43,802 nucleotides of DNA from Betaproteobacteria bacterium (GCA_016790765.1 JAEUMZ010000100.1:1-43802); one strand, 5' to 3'; positions 18,592-27,870 are shown, counted from the first letter of the stretch. Notes: generated by a model not told the origin, from the letters alone. A program made the numbers and translations.

Positions 18592-18744
18592 AATTGATGA
18601 AGGGGGCGCGCATGCGGCTTTGCCAGGCGATCTGCTGCGGAAGAATAGCCACGTACGGCCGGCCGCGGTCAGGATGGAAATTTCAGACTTTGCGCCAAAT
18701 TCTTGGCCGCCTGCAAAGCAGTTTGATTGACCTGCGCCTTTGCG

Positions 18745-19434
18745 CTAGGTCCGGCCCGTGACCGGGATGCCTGCGCCGGTGACGGCACGCGCTTCCGGCG
18801 AAACGAGAAACGCCACCACGGCGGCCACATCATCCGGCGCAACCCACCGCGAAAAATCGGCATTCGGCATCGCCGCCCGGTTGGCGGGCGTGTCGATGAT
18901 GCTTGGCAATACGGCATTTGCGGTGAGACCGGCTTGCTTCCACTCTTCGGCCAGCGCCTCGGTTAGTCGCAAGACAGCCGATTTCGACGCCGAGTAGGCA
19001 CCCATCCCCGTGCCCGCACGCGCGGCTGATGCTGCGCCCACGTTGACGATACGACCGTTGCCGCACTTCGCCAGGTCGGGAAGGAATTCGCGCGTGGTCA
19101 CCAACGCGGTCTTGACGTTGGTCTCATATAGCCAATCCCAAGATTCGACTTGGCCATCCTGCACGGTTTCCCACCGAAATCCTCCAGCCACGTTGACCAG
19201 AGCCCCGACGGAGACGTCCCACTTCCGGATCTGCGCAGCCGCGGTCGATACCGCATCAGGGGATCTCAAATCCACCGGGGTGTGGACGTGCACGTTCTTG
19301 ATGGTGACCGATCCTGAGGGTGCCGTATCCAATACTGCAATGCGCCAACCGTCAGCGGCCAGTCGCTTGCAAACCGCCTGTCCCAATATGCCGAGTCCCC
19401 CGGTGACCACAGCAACGCGATTCAAGTCGGGCAT
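18745..19434 (-). CDS. short-chain dehydrogenase/reductase (SDR)
   Basis: This 229-aa classical SDR is predicted to be a cytosolic NAD(P)-dependent oxidoreductase. The Rossmann cofactor motif TGGLGILG lies at 11-18, NVAGG at 81-85, the catalytic Ser at 136 (GAAS), and Tyr147/Lys151 in YSASK. It ends in a normal SDR tail (VTGAGIPVTG). The start is ATG 19434, chosen because GGAG lies 8 nt upstream; an in-frame ATG at 19446 is less well supported. The substrate cannot be read from the sequence. It stands alone between tRNA genes and has no obvious operon partner. Confidence 0.88.
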   Translation of the reverse strand: MPDLNRVAVVTGGLGILGQAVCKRLAADGWRIAVLDTAPSGSVTIKNVHVHTPVDLRSPDAVSTAAAQIRKWDVSVGALVNVAGGFRWETVQDGQVESWDWLYETNVKTALVTTREFLPDLAKCGNGRIVNVGAASAARAGTGMGAYSASKSAVLRLTEALAEEWKQAGLTANAVLPSIIDTPANRAAMPNADFSRWVAPDDVAAVVAFLVSPEARAVTGAGIPVTGRT

Positions 19435-19476
19435 GATGGGCTCCATGTTCAGTCGGCAAACGTGACGCAGAAAAAG

Positions 19477-19501
19477 AAAATGCCGCAATGTGCGGCATTT
19501 T
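19477..19501 (-). terminator. terminator of the tRNA-Ser/tRNA-Arg operon
   Basis: The stem AAAATGCCGC/GCGGCATTTT with a 5-nt loop is followed on the minus strand by TTTTCTTTTT. It lies 12 bp beyond the 3' end of tRNA-Arg. Confidence 0.88.
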
Positions 19502-19512
19502 CGAAGAAAAAC

Positions 19513-19589
19513 TGGCGCGCCCGGCAGGATTCGAACCCACGACCCCTTGGTTCGTAGCCAAGTACTCTATCCAACTGAGCTACGGGCGC
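19513..19589 (-). tRNA. tRNA-Arg, anticodon ACG
   Basis: The acceptor GCGCCCG/CGGGCGC has discriminator G and encoded CCA. The anticodon arm CTTGG-CTACGAA-CCAAG gives ACG (A34 is normally edited to inosine). D-arm AGCTCAGTTGGATAGAGT and T-arm GTGGGTTCGAATCC are standard. Length 77 nt. It is second in a two-tRNA operon. Confidence 0.96.
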
Positions 19590-19642
19590 GTAAAAACCCA
19601 ATTAGATCAGCGTATTGCGATGAAGACCCCCGCAAATTCGAT

Positions 19643-19735
19643 TGGCGGAGACCGAGGGATTCGAACCCTCGATACACCTTTTGGGCGTATGCTCCCTTAG
19701 CAGGGGAGTGCCTTCGACCACTCGGCCAGGTCTCC
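19643..19735 (-). tRNA. tRNA-Ser, anticodon GCU
   Basis: The acceptor GGAGACC/GGTCTCC has discriminator G and encoded CCA. The anticodon arm CTCCC-CTGCTAA-GGGAG gives GCT (reads AGC/AGU). A long variable arm is present. Length 93 nt. It is the first gene of the tRNA operon, 53 bp before tRNA-Arg. Confidence 0.96.
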
Positions 19736-19752
19736 GATCACGCGAATTCGCG

Positions 19753-19782
19753 ATTTTAGCGCCTTGCGGCCCCGGCGGTCAA
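19753..19782 (-). promoter_or_regulatory. sigma70 promoter of the tRNA-Ser/tRNA-Arg operon
   Basis: On the minus strand a TTGACC -35 (19777-19782) and TAAAAT -10 (19753-19758) are separated by 18 bp, ending 17 bp before the first tRNA. A T-run precedes the -35 and may act as an UP-like element. Confidence 0.78.
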
Positions 19783-19786
19783 AAAA

Positions 19787-21865
19787 CTAACGCAATTCAT
19801 TGATCAGAAACGTGTATTGCAAGGCATTGCGATAGGCCGTTTGTGCAAGGTTGGCCGCAGCTGAGTGGCCCCCTTCGATGTTCTCGTAGTACAGGACGTC
19901 GTGACCCTGCTCCTTCATGCGCGCCATCATCTTGCGTGCGTGCCCCGGATGCACGCGATCATCGCGTGTCGAAGTCACAAACAGCACCTTGGGCATCTTG
20001 ATGCCGGATTTCACGTTCTGATAGGGAGAGTACTTCGAGATGAAATCCCATTCCCCCGGATCATCCGGATTGCCATATTCGGCCACCCAGGAGGCTCCCG
20101 CCAGGAGCTTGTGATAGCGCCGCATGTCCAGCAAGGGCACCGAACACACCACCGCACGGAAAAGGTCCGGGCGTTGCACCATCACTGCGCCGACCAGCAA
20201 GCCGCCATTCGATCCACCGGCAATGGCCAGGTGGCGCGGCGAGCTGATCCTGCGTTGGACCAGGTCCTCACCGACGGCAATGAAATCATCGAAAACGCGT
20301 TGCCGATGCGCCTTCAATCCGGCCTGGTGCCAACGCGGACCGAATTCTCCCCCGCCACGGATGTTGGCGACCACATACACGCCGCCCTGACCTAGCCACC
20401 CCAACCCGACCGCCGGGGAATACGCGGGCAGCTGTGCGATTTCGAAGCCGCCGTAGCCATAGAGCAATGTCGGATTCCGACCGTCGAACTTGGCGTCCTT
20501 GCGCATGACCACAAAGTAGGGAATGCGCTCACCATCCTTGGACACCGCCTCGAACTGTTCGACCTTGTAAGGCGTGGCGTCAAAAAACGCCGGCAAAGTC
20601 TTCACCACTTCACGCTGATCACTGCTCGCCTTGGCCAGGTACAGGGTTGAGGGCGTCAGGAAATCGGTCATCGTCAGGAAATACTCGTCCCCCTCGTCCG
20701 CGTCGAGTGCGGCAATGCTCAGCGTTCCGAGTCCCGGAGTCTTGACTTCGCGCTTTCTCCAGATGCCTTCGGTCAGCTTCCATTCGAACAGCCGGTTTTT
20801 CACGTTGTCGAGCTCATTGACGAGGAAGTAGTCCTTGGTCGCCGCCGTGCCCGCAAGCGACTTTCGCTCTCCTCCCTCAAACAGCACGGCAAAGTCGCGC
20901 TCTCCACGGAGGAACCGGTCGAACGGCATGACCAGCAGTGAGCCTTGCTGAAAGACCTTTCCGCCAGCCGTCCACGCGCTCTTGAGCCGGACAGTGATCC
21001 GGCCCTGCCAGTAGCTGAAGGCGGCATCGGCCGGCACATCAAGCTTGGTGAGTTTGCTGCCCTCGACCAGGTAGTTCTCACCGGTAAAGAAGGTCGTGCC
21101 GACGCGCAGGAACTGTCGCGTCGCATAGCCCTTCTGCTGCACCTGGTAGGCATTGACGCTGATATCCTCAACGCGCCCCTCGAACAAGGTCCTGGCCTGC
21201 TCCACTGGGGTGCCGCGCGTCCACACCTTGACGATGCGCGCATAGCCGGACCGGGTTTGTGAACCGGGACCAAAGTCGGTTTGCACGAACAGGGAATCGG
21301 CGTCGATCCACGCTGCGCTTCCCTTGGCCTCTTTCAATTGGAAGCCGTTCTTGACGAACGACCGCGTGGTGAGGTCCCATTCCCGGATCACCACGGCGTC
21401 CGCACCTCCGCGCGAGAGCGACAGCAGGCACTGCGAGTACTCGGGGTAACGGCAGTTCAAGCCGCGCCAGACCCAGTTCTCCTTCTCCTCCTTTGCCAAC
21501 TGGTCGAGATCGAGGATGGTTTCCCAACGTGGCTCGCGCTTGCGGTACTCGGCCAAGGCCGTACGCCGCCAGATTCCTCTTACGTTCGTCGCGTCCTGCC
21601 AGAAGTTGTAGAGCCAGGCCCCGCGCTTTTGAACCGTCGGGATGCGGTCGCGCGAGCTGAGCGCCGCATGGATTTTGTCTCGCAGCGGCGCGAAGCCCGG
21701 TGATCCCTCGATCAAGGCCTGCGAGCGCGCATTCTGCTCCCGGACCCAGGACAATGCCTTTTCGCCGTGTACATCCTCCAGCCACAGGTAGGGGTCGTCA
21801 TTCGCTTGGGCCACACCCGCCAACACGCACCAGGCTGCGACGGCCACGATGATCTTGTTCAGCAT
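19787..21865 (-). CDS. exported prolyl oligopeptidase family serine peptidase (S9A-like)
   Basis: This 692-aa protein has a signal peptide (MLNKIIVAVAAWCVLAG, cleavage near AQA|N at 21/22), so it is probably periplasmic. The N-terminal two thirds should form the beta-propeller (DDPYLWLEDVHG start, typical of the family), followed by the alpha/beta-hydrolase domain. The catalytic triad is visible: Ser552 in GGSNGG, Asp636 in STRDDRVHPGH, His667 in EGGHSAAAN. It cleaves after proline or related residues in short peptides by family knowledge; specificity is not readable here. The start ATG 21865 has GGGAGAGAGG just upstream, better than an in-frame start 15 bp earlier. It begins 35 bp after the lysC stop, so read-through from lysC is possible. 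Confidence 0.9.
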   Translation of the reverse strand: MLNKIIVAVAAWCVLAGVAQANDDPYLWLEDVHGEKALSWVREQNARSQALIEGSPGFAPLRDKIHAALSSRDRIPTVQKRGAWLYNFWQDATNVRGIWRRTALAEYRKREPRWETILDLDQLAKEEKENWVWRGLNCRYPEYSQCLLSLSRGGADAVVIREWDLTTRSFVKNGFQLKEAKGSAAWIDADSLFVQTDFGPGSQTRSGYARIVKVWTRGTPVEQARTLFEGRVEDISVNAYQVQQKGYATRQFLRVGTTFFTGENYLVEGSKLTKLDVPADAAFSYWQGRITVRLKSAWTAGGKVFQQGSLLVMPFDRFLRGERDFAVLFEGGERKSLAGTAATKDYFLVNELDNVKNRLFEWKLTEGIWRKREVKTPGLGTLSIAALDADEGDEYFLTMTDFLTPSTLYLAKASSDQREVVKTLPAFFDATPYKVEQFEAVSKDGERIPYFVVMRKDAKFDGRNPTLLYGYGGFEIAQLPAYSPAVGLGWLGQGGVYVVANIRGGGEFGPRWHQAGLKAHRQRVFDDFIAVGEDLVQRRISSPRHLAIAGGSNGGLLVGAVMVQRPDLFRAVVCSVPLLDMRRYHKLLAGASWVAEYGNPDDPGEWDFISKYSPYQNVKSGIKMPKVLFVTSTRDDRVHPGHARKMMARMKEQGHDVLYYENIEGGHSAAANLAQTAYRNALQYTFLINELR

Positions 21866-21900
21866 CCTCTCTCCCGCCATTTGTATTGCGCTTCCCGACG

Positions 21901-23145
21901 CTACGCCACGGGGGCCTTGTCGAGTTCGAAAGCGTCGTGCAGTGCACGAACCGCCAACTCCATGTATTTCTCGTCGAGCACCACCGACGTCTTGATCTCA
22001 GAAGTGGAAATCATCTGGATGTTGACGTTTTCCTTCGCCAGCGCCGCGAACATCTTTGCCGCCACACCGGCATGCGAACGCATGCCGATGCCGACGATGG
22101 ACACCTTGGCGATCTTGTTGTCGCCGGTCACCCCGCGCGCCTGGATCTGGTCCCTGACCTGCTGGTTCAGGATGTCCAGCGCCTTGTTGTACTCGTTGCG
22201 ATGCACCGTGAACGAAAAATCCGTGAGCCCCTCATGCGAGGTGTTCTGGATGATGACATCGACGTCGATGTTGGCCTCTGCGATCGGCCCGAGGATCGCA
22301 TATGCGATGCCCGGCCGGTCCGGCACGCCGGTGATGGTGAGCTTGGCTTCGTCGCGATTGAAGGCGATGCCGGCGATGACAGGTTGTTCCATGGCGTTCT
22401 CTTCTTCGTAAGTGATCAGCGTACCGGTGTCGTTTGAATCATGCGGGGTGAACGAGGACAGCACCCGCAGCTTGACCTTGTATTTGCCGGCAAACTCGAC
22501 CGAACGGATCTGCAGCACCTTCGACCCCAGGCTGGCGAGCTCGAACATTTCCTCAAACGTAATCTGCTCGAGCTTGCGCGCTTCGGGCACCACGCGCGGG
22601 TCGGTGGTATACACGCCGTCGACATCGGTGAAGATCTGGCACTCGTCGGCCTGCAGCGCCGCGGCCAAGGCCACCCCCGTGGTGTCGGAGCCGCCGCGTC
22701 CCAGCGTGGTGATGTTGCCGTCCTCGTCCACGCCCTGAAACCCGGCGACCACGCAGATGAAGCCCTCGGCCAGGTCGCGCCGGATGAGGCTGTCATCGAT
22801 GGCGACGATGCGCGCCTTGGTGTACGCGCTGTCGGTCTGGATCTTGACCTGCCAGCCGGTATAGCTGCGCGCCTTCAGGCCCAGGTTTTGCAGGGCCAGG
22901 GCCAGAAGGCCCACGGAGACCTGCTCGCCCGTTGACGCGATGACATCCAGTTCGCGGCCATGGGGTTCCGGATTCAATTCCTTCGCCAGTGCCAGCAGCC
23001 GGTTCGTTTCACCGGCCATGGCCGACGGCACGACGACGAGCTGGTGCCCCAGGGCATGGTAATGCGCGACGCGCTTGGCCACTTCGCGAATGCGCTCGGG
23101 CGACCCCATGGAGGTGCCGCCGTACTTCTGGACGATCAATGCCAT
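21901..23145 (-). CDS. lysC: aspartate kinase (aspartokinase)
   Basis: This 414-aa aspartokinase phosphorylates L-aspartate, the first step towards lysine (and diaminopimelate), threonine and methionine. The start motif [13 protein letters not shown] and the [13 protein letters not shown] and GRGGSDTT segments mark the amino-acid kinase domain. The C-terminal third carries tandem ACT regulatory modules ([26 protein letters not shown]), consistent with allosteric inhibition by lysine and/or threonine. ATG 23145 gives the usual family length; the frame stays open upstream to 23553, but that part lacks family character and overlaps the neighbouring phosphodiesterase gene. The POP-family protease gene follows on the same strand. 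Confidence 0.96.
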   Translation of the reverse strand: MALIVQKYGGTSMGSPERIREVAKRVAHYHALGHQLVVVPSAMAGETNRLLALAKELNPEPHGRELDVIASTGEQVSVGLLALALQNLGLKARSYTGWQVKIQTDSAYTKARIVAIDDSLIRRDLAEGFICVVAGFQGVDEDGNITTLGRGGSDTTGVALAAALQADECQIFTDVDGVYTTDPRVVPEARKLEQITFEEMFELASLGSKVLQIRSVEFAGKYKVKLRVLSSFTPHDSNDTGTLITYEEENAMEQPVIAGIAFNRDEAKLTITGVPDRPGIAYAILGPIAEANIDVDVIIQNTSHEGLTDFSFTVHRNEYNKALDILNQQVRDQIQARGVTGDNKIAKVSIVGIGMRSHAGVAAKMFAALAKENVNIQMISTSEIKTSVVLDEKYMELAVRALHDAFELDKAPVA

Positions 23146-23189
23146 TTCCGCTCTCGAACCCTGCCGATGGTGCAGTGCAAAAAACGTGC

Positions 23190-23195
23190 ATTGTA
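23190..23195 (-). promoter_or_regulatory. possible lysC -10 box
   Basis: TACAAT on the minus strand lies 45 bp upstream of the lysC ATG. The -35 region is poor. No riboswitch-like structure was recognised in the 140-bp leader. Confidence 0.45.
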
Positions 23196-23285
23196 GCCGC
23201 AGATCGCAACCCCTCGCAGGGGGACAGTCCGCGTGGCATTCCAGGCCGGCACAGCACTGGCCGCCACGAGCGCGACAAAGTCGAC

Positions 23286-24137
23286 TTATTCGGCCGGAGG
23301 CATCGGCGGCGGAATCGCCGTCCAATCCGCGACCATGTCCTCCACCGGGTCGCTCATCGGCTTTCCGGCATCGCCCAGTTGCGCTGGAAACGCCTTCGCC
23401 ATCGCCGCCAGTTCGTCCGTGAACAGGCCGTCGACCCCGAGGCGCAGCAGTTCGGAGGCGCGCGACAGGTCGTTCACCGTCCACACCAACAGCCGCAGTC
23501 CGCGTGCGTGGCATGTCCGAACCAGATCGGCATCGACTTGGCGATGATTGCAATGCAGCGACACCGCCCCCAGCGCGCGTGCAAGCTCCCAGTGGGCCGC
23601 CTCCGGCGCATCGCAGAGCACACCCAAGGGCAGGTCGGACGACACCGCACGTGCGGCAGCCAGCGCGTCGGCACTGAACGAGGACAGCAGCGGTTTCACG
23701 AACCGGTCACGCCAGAGTTCCATGGCCAATTCCGCGACCAGCCGCCCGGTCTCGGCCTCGCGCCCCGGGCAAGGCTTGATTTCGACGTTTGCCAAAAGCC
23801 CGAGGCCATGCAGGTACTTGGCCACAGTCGTGAATCGCGGTACCGGTTCGCCCGGAAATGCTGCCTCGTGGCCGCGGTTGGCATGCAGGTGTTCCAGTTC
23901 AGCGATGGTCCGCTCCCGCGCCGCACCGGAGCCGTCGGTGGTGCGGTCAAGCGTGTCGTCGTGCAGCAGGAAGGCCACGGTATCGCGCGACAACTTGACA
24001 TCGAATTCAACCGCCAGGAAACCCTGCGCGCGGCCTTCCTTCATGGCCGCCAGCGTGTTCTCCGGCGCGTGCCGTCCACCGCCGCGGTGTGCAAACAAGG
24101 TCGGAAACGGCCACTTCGGTTGAGGCGAGGTCGTCAT
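23286..24137 (-). CDS. ugpQ: glycerophosphodiester phosphodiesterase
   Basis: This 283-aa cytosolic GDPD-family enzyme hydrolyses glycerophosphodiesters to glycerol-3-phosphate and an alcohol. TIM-barrel motifs are present: [16 protein letters not shown] near the N-terminus, [24 protein letters not shown] and VEIKP, which carry the catalytic histidines and the metal-binding acids. There is no signal peptide, matching the UgpQ type rather than the periplasmic GlpQ type. The start is ATG 24137 with GGGAGGA 6 nt upstream. The gene begins 28 bp after pgpA, so phospholipid synthesis and turnover genes sit together. The C-terminal tail is Pro-rich (IPPPMPPAE). Confidence 0.93.
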   Translation of the reverse strand: MTTSPQPKWPFPTLFAHRGGGRHAPENTLAAMKEGRAQGFLAVEFDVKLSRDTVAFLLHDDTLDRTTDGSGAARERTIAELEHLHANRGHEAAFPGEPVPRFTTVAKYLHGLGLLANVEIKPCPGREAETGRLVAELAMELWRDRFVKPLLSSFSADALAAARAVSSDLPLGVLCDAPEAAHWELARALGAVSLHCNHRQVDADLVRTCHARGLRLLVWTVNDLSRASELLRLGVDGLFTDELAAMAKAFPAQLGDAGKPMSDPVEDMVADWTAIPPPMPPAE

Positions 24138-24165
24138 GGTGGTCCTCCCACGACTCGGCGAGGAA

Positions 24166-24642
24166 TCAGGATAGCGCGGTTCGCGCAAGCCACAAAGCGG
24201 CGACCGAATACCCGGCCGCGAGCAGGTCGTCGAACATCACGCCGAATCCCCCCTTGATGTGCCGGTCCGCCAGTCGAATGGGCCAAGGCTTGAAGATGTC
24301 GAACGCCCGGAACAGGCAGAACGCGGCCAGCCACCAGGCCACGTGATGCGGCGTGAAGGCCAGCACGATCAGGAATGCCGCAATCTCGTCGATGACAATG
24401 CCCCCGTGGTCGGCCACGCCAAGCGACTTGCCGGCCACCTGCGCGGCCCAGATGCCGAGGATAAACACGAAGGCGCCCAGCCCCAACACTGCCAGGTCAC
24501 CCCAGGGACGGGCCATGAAAAACATCGGAAACGCCACCAGGGTTCCCCAGGTCCCGGGCGCCTTGGGCATCAAGCCCGCGCCAAAGCCGAAGGCGAGCCA
24601 ATGCGCCGGGTGGCGGAGCAGGAAGGAGCGATCAGGACGCAT
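24166..24642 (-). CDS. pgpA: phosphatidylglycerophosphatase A
   Basis: This 158-aa inner-membrane enzyme dephosphorylates phosphatidylglycerophosphate to phosphatidylglycerol. Family marks are the MPKAPGTWGT motif near residue 25 and the metal-site segment GGIVIDEIAAF; four hydrophobic segments cover most of the chain. ATG 24642 overlaps the end of thiL by 11 bp, which implies translational coupling. The thiL-pgpA order is a common proteobacterial arrangement. Confidence 0.94.
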   Translation of the reverse strand: MRPDRSFLLRHPAHWLAFGFGAGLMPKAPGTWGTLVAFPMFFMARPWGDLAVLGLGAFVFILGIWAAQVAGKSLGVADHGGIVIDEIAAFLIVLAFTPHHVAWWLAAFCLFRAFDIFKPWPIRLADRHIKGGFGVMFDDLLAAGYSVAALWLARTALS

Positions 24643-25582
24643 GGCCAAAGTGGTCGAAACCGGGGCGCTCCACCCGGATGGGGCTTCCCGACGCATCCAG
24701 CACGCGTACGCCTTCGACGCCTGCCACCATGCTGCCGATGCGGGTGACACCGCCCAACGCCTCAACAGCGCTGCGCTGCGCTGCCGGTGCCGCAAACGCC
24801 AACTCATAGTCGTCGCCTCCCGCGAGCACGCATGCAAGGCGCAGCGATTCCTGTACGTCGCGCAGGCCGTCCGGCATGGGCACGCGCGACCATTCGATCT
24901 CGGCACCGAGTCCGGACCGTTCGCACAGGTGGCCCACATCCGCCACCAATCCATCCGACACATCGATCATTGCATGTGCGATCGGCAACAGTGCGCGGCC
25001 GAGGGCCACGCGCGGCTGCGGGCGGTTCAAGCGGACTTTGAGGGCTTCGACGTCCGCCACCGGGTCTGCGCACAGTCCCTGCACCAGCCGCAGGGCCAAG
25101 GCGGCGCCGCCCAGGTCGCCACTCACCCACAGGTCATCGCCCGCTTTCGCACCATCCCTTCGCAACGCGCGGCCCTGCTCCACCTCGCCCAGGACGGTCA
25201 ACGTGATCGACAACGGGCCGCGCGTGGTGTCCCCGCCGACCAGGTCGACGTCGAACGCCTCCGCCAGCGCCCAGAACCCGGCCGCAAAGGCCTCAAGCCA
25301 CGCCGGCTCCACGCGCGGCAAGGTGAGCGCAAGCAGCGCCGCGCGCGGGATCGCGCCCATGGCCGCGAGGTCGGACAAATTGACCGCGAGCGCCTTGTGG
25401 CCCAGGCCGTGCGGGTCGGCATCGGGGAAAAAGTGCGTGCCGGACACCAGCGTGTCGGTGGAGAGGGCCAGTTCGAATCCGGCGGCCGGCGACCACAGCG
25501 CACAATCGTCCCCCACGCCCAACGCCGCATGCCGCGGCGCGCGCGTGAAGTACTGCTCGATCAGGGCGAATTCCGGCGACAC
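24632..25582 (-). CDS. thiL: thiamine-monophosphate kinase
   Basis: This 316-aa enzyme makes thiamine diphosphate from thiamine monophosphate and ATP. Family motifs appear in order: GVGDDCAL, STDTLVSGTHF, NLSDLAAMGA, GGDTTRGP, DVSDGLVADVGHL and GGDDYELAF; they supply the Asp-rich metal and nucleotide site. The start is GTG 25582, 17 bp after the nusB stop, without a strong ribosome site, so expression may rely on coupling to nusB. The 3' end overlaps pgpA. Confidence 0.94.
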   Translation of the reverse strand: MSPEFALIEQYFTRAPRHAALGVGDDCALWSPAAGFELALSTDTLVSGTHFFPDADPHGLGHKALAVNLSDLAAMGAIPRAALLALTLPRVEPAWLEAFAAGFWALAEAFDVDLVGGDTTRGPLSITLTVLGEVEQGRALRRDGAKAGDDLWVSGDLGGAALALRLVQGLCADPVADVEALKVRLNRPQPRVALGRALLPIAHAMIDVSDGLVADVGHLCERSGLGAEIEWSRVPMPDGLRDVQESLRLACVLAGGDDYELAFAAPAAQRSAVEALGGVTRIGSMVAGVEGVRVLDASGSPIRVERPGFDHFGHAS

Positions 25583-25599
25583 GCGATGTCGGAACGGGT

Positions 25600-26109
25600 C
25601 TACTTCGACACCTTGCGGACCTTCTTGACCACCACCGGCGCGGCCTTGCGGGGTGCCTTCGCGCGTGCCGGCGGCTGCCCGCCGGACTGGGCCGCCACCT
25701 CGTCTGCGCGCACCACGGCCGCCAGGCGATCGAGGATGCCGTTGACGTACTTGTGGCCGTCCGTGCCGCCGAAAACCTTGCCCAGTTCGATCGATTCGTT
25801 GATGGCGACGCGATACGGCGTCTCCGGCATCGACGCAAGCTCATGCGTGCCGATGAGGAGGATCGCCCGCTCGATGGGGCTGACGTCCTTCCAATCGCGG
25901 TCGAGGTGCGGCGCCAGGGCTTGCGCATGCGCCTCATGGTGCCGCGTCACGCCCGCCAGCAGGGCCTTGAACAGCGCCGCGTCGGCGTGCTTGTAGCCTT
26001 CCATTTCGGCGACCTGTTTTTCGAGGTCCGCCAGCGCGGTGCCGGCCAGCATCCACTGGTATAGCGCCTGCAGGGCGAATTCGCGCGCGCGGCGGCGTCC
26101 GCTCTTCAT
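25600..26109 (-). CDS. nusB: transcription antitermination factor NusB
   Basis: This 169-aa RNA-binding protein pairs with NusE (S10) on boxA for rRNA antitermination. RRRAREFALQALYQW at the N-terminus, SPIERAILLIGTHEL, YRVAINESIELGKVFGG and KYVNGILDRLA are family hallmarks. The last 25 or so residues are a Lys/Arg/Pro/Ala-rich basic tail beyond the usual fold. ATG 26109 overlaps the ribH stop as ATGA and has GGAG upstream. ribH-nusB-thiL is a classic order. Confidence 0.95.
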   Translation of the reverse strand: MKSGRRRAREFALQALYQWMLAGTALADLEKQVAEMEGYKHADAALFKALLAGVTRHHEAHAQALAPHLDRDWKDVSPIERAILLIGTHELASMPETPYRVAINESIELGKVFGGTDGHKYVNGILDRLAAVVRADEVAAQSGGQPPARAKAPRKAAPVVVKKVRKVSK

Positions 26110-26582
26110 GGTTTCTCCGTTTGCACATGGATGCCTTGGAGCGCCGCCGCCATCTCGATGGCGCAGTCCGCGCAATCCGCACCCTTGCCCACGCGTGCCT
26201 CGGCCTGCGCCTCGTTCTCAACCGTCAGGATGCCATTGGCGATCGGCACGCCCGTGTCGAGCATCACATCCATCACGCCGCGACAACTTTCGTTGGCCAC
26301 GACTTCGAAGTGGTACGTCTCGCCACGCACCACGGCGCCCAGCGCGACCAGCGCGTCGTAGCGCCGCGTCACGGCCATGGCTTGCAGCGCGACGGGTATT
26401 TCCAGCGCGCCCGGCACGGCCACCGTGTCGATGGCCTCCGGCGCAACGCCCCGCGCGATGAGGCGCGCGAGACACGATTCGGCCAATCGGCTAACGAGGC
26501 CGTCGTTGAACCGGCTCCTGACGAGGCCGATCCGCAGGCCATGGCCCGAGACGATCGACTGCGGAATCACGATGCCGGCCAC
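26106..26582 (-). CDS. ribH: 6,7-dimethyl-8-ribityllumazine synthase
   Basis: This 158-aa enzyme condenses the RibB product dihydroxybutanone phosphate with the pyrimidine from RibD to make lumazine. Motifs: RIGLVRSRFND near residue 17, VPGALEIPVALQAM, GAVVRGETYHFEVVANE and VPIANGILTVEN. The start is GTG 26582, immediately after the ribBA stop (TGACGTG), so the genes are coupled. A Cys-containing segment near the C-terminus (GADCADCAIEM) is slightly unusual. Confidence 0.95.
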   Translation of the reverse strand: MAGIVIPQSIVSGHGLRIGLVRSRFNDGLVSRLAESCLARLIARGVAPEAIDTVAVPGALEIPVALQAMAVTRRYDALVALGAVVRGETYHFEVVANESCRGVMDVMLDTGVPIANGILTVENEAQAEARVGKGADCADCAIEMAAALQGIHVQTEKP

Positions 26583-26583
26583 G

Positions 26584-27705
26584 TCACACCGCCTTCAATT
26601 GGGGCACCGCACCCGGCGCGACGAACTCGACGATTTCAAGGTCGAAACCGCCCATGGACGGCAGTTTCTTCGGATGCGCGAGCACGCGCATCTTGCGGAC
26701 TTGGAGCTGCCCGAGGATCTGCGCGCCCACCCCATGCATGCGCGGATCCCATTTGCCGCGCGCCTGCGGTTCGGCGCCGGGCGTGACGCGGGACAGCAGG
26801 GCCTCGGCCGCTTCATGGCGGCGCAGCAGGACGATCACCCCGGTGCCCTCGAGCGCTACCAGGCGCATCGCCTCGGCCACCGAGTACGCGTGCTGCCCGT
26901 CGTCGAACTCGAACAGGTCGAGCGAGGTGAACGGCTCGTGGACACGCGTGAGCGCCGGCAGGTCCGGGCGGATCGTGCCGCGCGTGAGCGCGAGATGTAC
27001 TTCGCCGGTGGTCTTTTCGTGGAAGGCGTGCAGGGTAAACGGGCCATAGGGCGTGGACACCGGCCGCTCGGAGACCTTGTCCACCAGCGTCTCGTTGACG
27101 GCGCGATGGCGGATCAGGTCCTCGATGGTGCCGATCTTGAGCCCGTGCCGCGCGGCGAACGGGATCAGGTCCGGCATGCGCGCCATGGTGCCGTCCGCGT
27201 TCATGATTTCGCACAGCACGGCCGCCGGCGTAAGGCCGGCCAGGCGCGCAAAGTCGCAGCACGCCTCGGTGTGGCCCGCCCGCATCAGCACGCCGCCGGC
27301 CTGCGCGACGAGCGGAAAAACGTGCCCGGGCTGGACGATGTCTTCCGGCTTGGCATTCGGGCGCGTCGCCACGCGGATGGTGTGCGCGCGGTCGGCCGCC
27401 GAGATGCCGGTGGACACGCCGCTGGCCGCCTCGATGGCGACGGTGAAGTTGGTACCGTGCACGGTGCGGTTGCGCGGGGCCATCGGCGGCAGCTGCAACT
27501 GCCTTGCGTGCTCGGCGGTGATCGGCATGCAAATCAGGCCGCGGCCATGCGTGGCGAGGAAGTTGATCTTCTCCGGCGTGACGAAGTCCGCCGCGAAGAT
27601 CAGGTCGCCCTCGTTCTCGCGGTCCTCGGCGTCGGCGAGCACGACAATCTCGCCGTTGCGGAGGGCCTCGATGATGCCGGCGGTGGGTGTGATGTGCGTC
27701 TGCAT
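26584..27705 (-). CDS. ribB: 3,4-dihydroxy-2-butanone-4-phosphate synthase with degenerate GTP cyclohydrolase II domain (RibBX type)
   Basis: The N-terminal half (about residues 10-205) is an intact RibB: LADAEDRENEGDLI, THGRGLICMP, GVSTGISAADR and RAGHTEACCDFARLAG. It converts ribulose-5-phosphate to dihydroxybutanone phosphate. The C-terminal half is homologous in layout to RibA, but the segment that should carry the zinc cysteines reads TRVHEPFTSLDLFEFDD instead of the HSECLTGDVFGSLRC type. GTP cyclohydrolase activity is therefore unlikely, and a separate ribA is expected elsewhere. Length 373 aa. ATG 27705 is preferred to a TTG 6 bp upstream. No FMN riboswitch was recognised in the 165-bp gap before it. 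Confidence 0.93.
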   Translation of the reverse strand: MQTHITPTAGIIEALRNGEIVVLADAEDRENEGDLIFAADFVTPEKINFLATHGRGLICMPITAEHARQLQLPPMAPRNRTVHGTNFTVAIEAASGVSTGISAADRAHTIRVATRPNAKPEDIVQPGHVFPLVAQAGGVLMRAGHTEACCDFARLAGLTPAAVLCEIMNADGTMARMPDLIPFAARHGLKIGTIEDLIRHRAVNETLVDKVSERPVSTPYGPFTLHAFHEKTTGEVHLALTRGTIRPDLPALTRVHEPFTSLDLFEFDDGQHAYSVAEAMRLVALEGTGVIVLLRRHEAAEALLSRVTPGAEPQARGKWDPRMHGVGAQILGQLQVRKMRVLAHPKKLPSMGGFDLEIVEFVAPGAVPQLKAV

Positions 27706-27870
27706 GGTCAATGGGGAAACTCTAGGACTGGCGCGGCACTTGGGGCAAGAATGCCTGAAAACGCCCGTGGAACCTTGGGTTTGGCACTCGATGCACGCGG
27801 GATCATCCGCCGCGCCGGGTGTTTACCGCCGGCGGCGATCCTACCGCTGCGATCGGCCGCCTGCATTTTC

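Noticed and set aside
18592..18744. Short minus-strand frame ending at 18669 (ALQAAKNLAQSLKF ending) that might be a gene remnant.
   Set aside because: It is an out-of-frame continuation of the SDR region with no ribosome site and no recognisable family.
18469..19434. Possible genomic-island junction at tRNA-Ser(CGA).
   Set aside because: No integrase and no repeat of the tRNA 3' end was seen nearby, and the DUF11 operon lies on the 5' side of the tRNA rather than the usual 3' attachment side.
23146..23553. In-frame upstream extension of lysC by about 136 codons.
   Set aside because: It overlaps the phosphodiesterase gene, lacks aspartokinase character, and the ATG at 23145 gives the standard N-terminus.
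27706..27870. Possible FMN riboswitch upstream of ribBA.
   Set aside because: No AGGGGC-type conserved core or RFN layout was recognised on the minus strand.
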